From: Streptomyces sp. SPB162
Lineage (GTDB): Bacteria; Actinomycetota; Actinomycetes; Streptomycetales; Streptomycetaceae
DNA: 64,000 bases
Reading direction: 5' to 3'
Assembly (NCBI RefSeq): GCF_029504575.1
Contig: NZ_JAQFII010000001.1
Location: forward strand, 4,657,001 to 4,721,000
In this document: positions 61,193 through 64,000 of the stretch, piece by piece
How positions within the stretch are numbered: the first letter of the stretch is position 1
How the letters are laid out: each line of letters starts with the position of its first letter
The notes under the pieces: model-generated
Seen by the model: only the letters and a program-made list of their open reading frames with translations
Told to the model about the DNA's origin: nothing
Database searches by the model: none
Made by a program: the position numbers and the translations under genes

Positions 61193-61639
61193 TCACACGC
61201 GGCCGCGGCAGAGCTCCAGCAGGGTCATCGCGAGGGTCGTCCCGGGCCTGCCCAGCTCCTCGCTGAAGTGATGCAGCACCTCCATCTCGCGGGACAGGCT
61301 CACCCGCCGGCCGCCCGACGCGATACGGGCCCGCTGGATCTCCGCCGAGACGGCCATCCGCTCGGTGACCAGCGCGATGATCCGCGTGTCGAGATCGTCG
61401 ATCCGGCCGCGCGCCCCCGTGATGAGGGCCACCGCCTCGTCCGTGCGCGCTCCGGTCTCGGCGGGTGCGGGGGCCGTGGCGGGTGCGGGTGCGGGTGCGG
61501 GGGCCGTGACGGGTGCGGAAGCCGTGACGGGTGCGAGGGCCGTGACGGGTGCGGAAGCCGTAACGGGTCCGGAAGCCGTAACGGGTGCGGGAGCCGTGAG
61601 GACTGCTGTCGCCGCCGCTGTGGTGTTGCTCATGGCCAT
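61193..61639 (-). CDS. Chorismate mutase, AroQ type, with N-terminal Ala/Pro/Val repeat
   Basis: Converts chorismate to prephenate, the branch point to Phe and Tyr. From ATG 61639 behind CAGGAGAC the protein has 148 residues. The first 60 are VTASAP-type hexapeptide repeats and APAPATAPAP; the AroQ helical domain (residues about 62-148) has ARGRIDDLDTRIIALVTERMAVSAEIQRARI and SLSREMEVLHHF. The position equivalent to Lys39 of E. coli chorismate mutase appears to be Arg. The transcript carries a leader peptide and terminator upstream, suggesting attenuation by aromatic amino acids. It is divergent from guaA. Confidence 0.92.
   Translation of the reverse strand: MAMSNTTAAATAVLTAPAPVTASGPVTASAPVTALAPVTASAPVTAPAPAPAPATAPAPAETGARTDEAVALITGARGRIDDLDTRIIALVTERMAVSAEIQRARIASGGRRVSLSREMEVLHHFSEELGRPGTTLAMTLLELCRGRV
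61493..61600. repeat. Six tandem 18-bp repeats in the chorismate mutase gene
   Basis: Six units of the form GGGTGCGGAAGCCGTGAC lie head to tail (61493-61510 through 61583-61600) with up to four differences each. On the coding (minus) strand they encode a VTASAP-type hexapeptide repeat at the N terminus of the enzyme. The number of units could vary between strains. Confidence 0.88.
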
Positions 61640-61685
61640 GTCTCCTGTGGTGTGACGGGCCCCGCACCGGCTCGGAGACGACAGA

Positions 61686-61712
61686 CGCCCCGGACCGAGA
61701 GGTCCGGGGCGC
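61686..61712 (-). terminator. Attenuator terminator in the chorismate mutase leader
   Basis: Read on the minus strand, GCGCCCCGGACC-TCTC-GGTCCGGGGCG forms an 11-bp perfect stem with a 4-base loop, followed by TCTGTCGTCTCC. It lies 25 bp after the leader peptide stop and 46 bp before the chorismate mutase start, where a terminator makes sense only as an attenuator. Confidence 0.82.
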
Positions 61713-61736
61713 CTGGGGAAGTCGCTTGTCAGTAGC

Positions 61737-61817
61737 TCAAGCAGCACGACCATGGCAGCCGGACCAGCCGGTGCCATAGGTAAACGCGAAGATCGCGTAG
61801 TGCGTGTTCGAGGACAT
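61737..61817 (-). CDS. Aromatic leader peptide of the chorismate mutase attenuator
   Basis: A 26-residue frame starting at ATG 61817, too short to be noticed as a gene. It contains Tyr7, Phe10, Phe12, Tyr14 and Trp18 within twelve residues. Its final third overlaps RNA segments that can pair with each other (GGCACCGG with CCGGCTGCC) or with the 5' arm of the downstream terminator (GGTCCGG with CCGGACC). Stalling at the Phe/Tyr codons would cover the first segment and free the second for antitermination. There is no ribosome binding site; the promoter spacing suggests a leaderless transcript. Confidence 0.7.
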   Translation of the reverse strand: MSSNTHYAIFAFTYGTGWSGCHGRAA

Positions 61818-61824
61818 GCGGCCC

Positions 61825-61853
61825 AGTATGGCCACGGCCACGCCCGGTAGCCA
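61825..61853 (-). promoter_or_regulatory. Promoter of the chorismate mutase leader transcript
   Basis: On the minus strand, TGGCTA (61853-61848) and CATACT (61830-61825) are spaced by 17 bp. The -10 box ends 7 bp before the ATG of the leader peptide, so transcription would start at or next to the A of that ATG. The -35 match is weak. Confidence 0.6.
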
Positions 61854-61945
61854 GTCGGCGACCGGATGGTGAGACGGGGGAGCGTCCTCGGAGGAACGGT
61901 AGAATCGAGGTCCGACCCCTCGTACATAACGCCGGAAGGCCGCCC

Positions 61946-63541
61946 GTGGCATCAGCGACCCCAGCCGCCCCCGACCACACCCCGGACGCCGTCCTGGTTG
62001 TGGACTTCGGAGCGCAGTACGCCCAGCTCATCGCCCGACGCGTCCGGGAGGCCCGGGTCTACAGCGAGATCGTCCCCAGCACCATGCCGGTGGACGAGAT
62101 GCTCGCGAAGAACCCGAAGGCGATCATCCTCTCCGGCGGCCCCTCGTCGGTCTACGCCGAGGGCGCCCCGTCGCTGGACAAGGCGATCTTCGAGGCCGGG
62201 GTCCCGGTCTTCGGCATGTGCTACGGCTTCCAGCTGATGGCGGTCGCGCTCGGTGGCACCGTCGACGACAACGGTGCCCGTGAGTACGGCCGGACCGCGC
62301 TGTCCGTCAGCAAGCCCGGTTCGACGCTCTTCGAGGGCACCCCCACCGAGCAGTCGGTGTGGATGTCACACGGCGACGCGTGCTCGGCGGCGCCCACCGG
62401 CTTCGCCGTCACCGCCTCCACCGACGTGGTCCCGGTCGCCGCCTTCGAGGACGACGAGCGCAAGCTGTACGGCGTCCAGTACCACCCCGAGGTGCTGCAC
62501 TCCACGTACGGCCAGCAGATCCTGGAGCACTTCCTGTACCGCGGCGCGGGCATCGCGCCGGACTGGACGACGACGAACGTCGTCGAGGAGCAGGTCGCGG
62601 CGATCCGCGCCCAGGTCGGCACCAAGCGCGCGATCTGCGGGCTCTCGGGCGGCGTGGACTCCTCGGTGGCCGCGGCCATCGTGCAGAAGGCCATCGGCTC
62701 CCAGCTGACCTGCGTGTACGTCGACCACGGGCTGCAGCGCAAGGGCGAGTCGGAGCAGGTGGAGAAGGACTTCGTCGCGGCCACCGGCGTCCAGCTGAAG
62801 GTCGTCGACGCGGAGGAGCGCTTCCTGACCGCGCTCGCCGGCGTCAGCGACCCGGAGACCAAGCGGAAGATCATCGGCCGCGAGTTCATCCGCGTCTTCG
62901 AGCAGGCTCAGGCCGAGCTCGTCGCCGAGGCGGGCGCGGCCGGCGAGGACGTCGCTTTCCTGGTGCAGGGCACCCTGTACCCGGACATCGTCGAGTCCGG
63001 CGGCGGCACCGGCACCGCCAACATCAAGTCGCACCACAACGTGGGCGGTCTCCCGGACGACATCGAGTTCGAGCTGATCGAGCCGCTGCGCCAGCTGTTC
63101 AAGGACGAGGTCCGGATGGTCGGCCAGGAGCTGGGCCTGCCGGAGGAGATCGTCCAGCGCCAGCCGTTCCCCGGCCCCGGCCTCGGCATCCGCATCGTCG
63201 GCGAGGTCACCAAGGAGCGCCTGGACCTGCTGCGCGAGGCGGACTTCATCGCCCGCGAGGAACTGACCGCGGCCGGTCTCGACCGGGAGATCTGGCAGTG
63301 CCCGGTCGTCCTGCTCGCCGACGTCCGCTCGGTTGGCGTCCAGGGCGACGGCCGCACGTACGGTCACCCGATCGTGCTGCGCCCGGTCTCCTCGGAGGAC
63401 GCGATGACCGCCGACTGGTCGCGCCTGCCGTACGACGTCCTCGCCAAGATCTCCACCCGCATCACGAACGAGGTCGCCGACGTCAACCGCGTCGTCCTGG
63501 ACGTGACGAGCAAGCCCCCGGGCACCATCGAATGGGAGTGA
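61946..63541 (+). CDS. guaA: GMP synthase (glutamine-hydrolysing)
   Basis: Makes GMP from XMP, ATP and glutamine. GTG 61946 behind GGAAGG gives 531 residues: class I glutamine amidotransferase domain with nucleophile Cys92 (GMCYGFQ) and QYHPEV, then the ATP pyrophosphatase domain with the P-loop LSGGVDSSV and the C-terminal dimerisation domain. The final PPGTIEWE is typical of GuaA. A TAGAAT hexamer at 61900-61905 could be its -10 box. It completes the guanine pathway begun by guaB. Confidence 0.97.
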   Translation: MASATPAAPDHTPDAVLVVDFGAQYAQLIARRVREARVYSEIVPSTMPVDEMLAKNPKAIILSGGPSSVYAEGAPSLDKAIFEAGVPVFGMCYGFQLMAVALGGTVDDNGAREYGRTALSVSKPGSTLFEGTPTEQSVWMSHGDACSAAPTGFAVTASTDVVPVAAFEDDERKLYGVQYHPEVLHSTYGQQILEHFLYRGAGIAPDWTTTNVVEEQVAAIRAQVGTKRAICGLSGGVDSSVAAAIVQKAIGSQLTCVYVDHGLQRKGESEQVEKDFVAATGVQLKVVDAEERFLTALAGVSDPETKRKIIGREFIRVFEQAQAELVAEAGAAGEDVAFLVQGTLYPDIVESGGGTGTANIKSHHNVGGLPDDIEFELIEPLRQLFKDEVRMVGQELGLPEEIVQRQPFPGPGLGIRIVGEVTKERLDLLREADFIAREELTAAGLDREIWQCPVVLLADVRSVGVQGDGRTYGHPIVLRPVSSEDAMTADWSRLPYDVLAKISTRITNEVADVNRVVLDVTSKPPGTIEWE

Positions 63542-63568
63542 CACCCTCCCGGCGCACTTCGTGATCGC

Positions 63569-63604
63569 CAACGCCGCCGCTCATGACATCGAGCGGCGGC
63601 GTTG
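63569..63604 (+). terminator. Terminator after guaA
   Basis: CAACGCCGCCGCTC / GAGCGGCGGCGTTG is a perfect 14-bp stem with an 8-base loop, 27 bp after the guaA stop. Confidence 0.85.
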
Positions 63605-63667
63605 CCGTTCCCGCTGAGGGCCGCAGCGGTCTGTTCTTCTGGGCTACCGCGCGGTAGCTTCCGCTGC

Positions 63668-64000
63668 ATGGCCGATTTCCTCCCGCAGCCCGCGCAAGGG
63701 CGCACGCCGCCGCAGCCGATACCCACCGAGCAGCTGCACTTCGCGCTGCCGCAGACGTTCGCCAGTACCGACGAGGAGCGGCAGCACCGTAAGGAGCGGC
63801 TGGTGGCCGCGCTCCGGCTGTTCGGGCGGTTCGGGTTCGAGGAGGGTGTGGCCGGGCACATCACCGCCCGCGACCCGGAGTTCACCGACCACTTCTGGGT
63901 CAACCCGTTCGGCATGAGCTTCAAGCTCATCACCGTCAGCGACCTGATCCTGGTCAACCACGCGGGCCAGGTCGTGGAGGGCCGCTACCACGTGAACCAG
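63668..64000 (+). CDS. Class II aldolase/adducin family protein, N-terminal part
   Basis: The gene begins at ATG 63668 and runs off the end of the window after 111 codons. The visible part shows RHRKERLVAALRLFGRFGFEEGVAGHITARDPEF, with the HIT/HxT-type turn of the class II aldolase fold, and the DHFWVNPFGMSFKLITVSDLILVN segment where metal and substrate loops begin. Substrate cannot be read from this fragment. Confidence 0.85.
   Translation, partial: MADFLPQPAQGRTPPQPIPTEQLHFALPQTFASTDEERQHRKERLVAALRLFGRFGFEEGVAGHITARDPEFTDHFWVNPFGMSFKLITVSDLILVNHAGQVVEGRYHVNQ

Noticed and set aside
60813..61667. Minus-strand frame with GFRTRHGPRTRT-type repeats covering the chorismate mutase region
   Set aside because: The repeats are the out-of-frame reading of the 18-bp repeats in the chorismate mutase gene.

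Overview
The window is one continuous piece of a high-GC actinobacterial chromosome, from Streptomyces or a close relative in the Streptomycetaceae. The evidence is the third-position G/C bias, frequent GTG starts, the WhiD/BldM/ShbA developmental trio, actinobacterial GuaB3, a GroEL with a His-rich tail, and a gene order that follows (from memory) the S. coelicolor stretch from the spc ribosomal operon to guaA. It is core chromosome. There is no phage, integrase, rRNA, tRNA or CRISPR; mobile DNA is limited to one short MITE-like element and a translated interspersed repeat.

Layout. 1-6558: end of the S10 operon and the spc operon (rplV to rplO), with rplN broken by one extra base. 6874-9776: secY-adk-map. 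9958-13868: infA-rpmJ-rpsM-rpsK-rpsD-rpoA-rplQ, with an unexpected zinc-type rpsD, then truA. 14872-19121: a membrane protein, an ABC-F ATPase and rplM-rpsI. 19240-23988: glmM, coaA, glmS and acpS (cell wall precursors, CoA, ACP). 24065-31967: NAD(P)HX repair, alr, a hydrolase and the t6A cluster tsaE-tsaB-rimI-tsaD. 32228-40457: a lipoprotein deacetylase, a THUMP-type methyltransferase, groES-groEL under two CIRCE sites, an SDR, a MOSC protein, and a class V aminotransferase divergent from a LysR regulator.

40715-42986 holds developmental control: whiD, bldM (with an exact match to the sigma-BldN promoter consensus) and sigma factor gene shbA. 43098-49812: guaB, guaB3, a membrane protein, an unusual nucleotide-sugar dehydrogenase and glpD. 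49837-57167: four tandem membrane Ser/Thr kinases, the third a clear pseudokinase. 57299-60762: a frameshifted succinate-semialdehyde dehydrogenase and a GMC oxidoreductase with an iron-sulfur-like Cys cluster. 61193-63541: chorismate mutase preceded by what looks like a Phe/Tyr-sensing transcription attenuator, divergent from guaA. The window ends inside a class II aldolase gene.

The genes cover growth functions (translation, secretion, protein folding, purine and wall precursor supply) and the switch to sporulation (WhiD, BldM, ShbA, envelope kinases). The least expected signals are the chorismate mutase attenuator, several enzyme-family members that have lost catalytic residues (pseudokinase, GuaB3, sugar dehydrogenase, L,D-transpeptidase-like protein), the zinc-type rpsD in the alpha operon, and two single-base frameshifts that are probably sequence errors.
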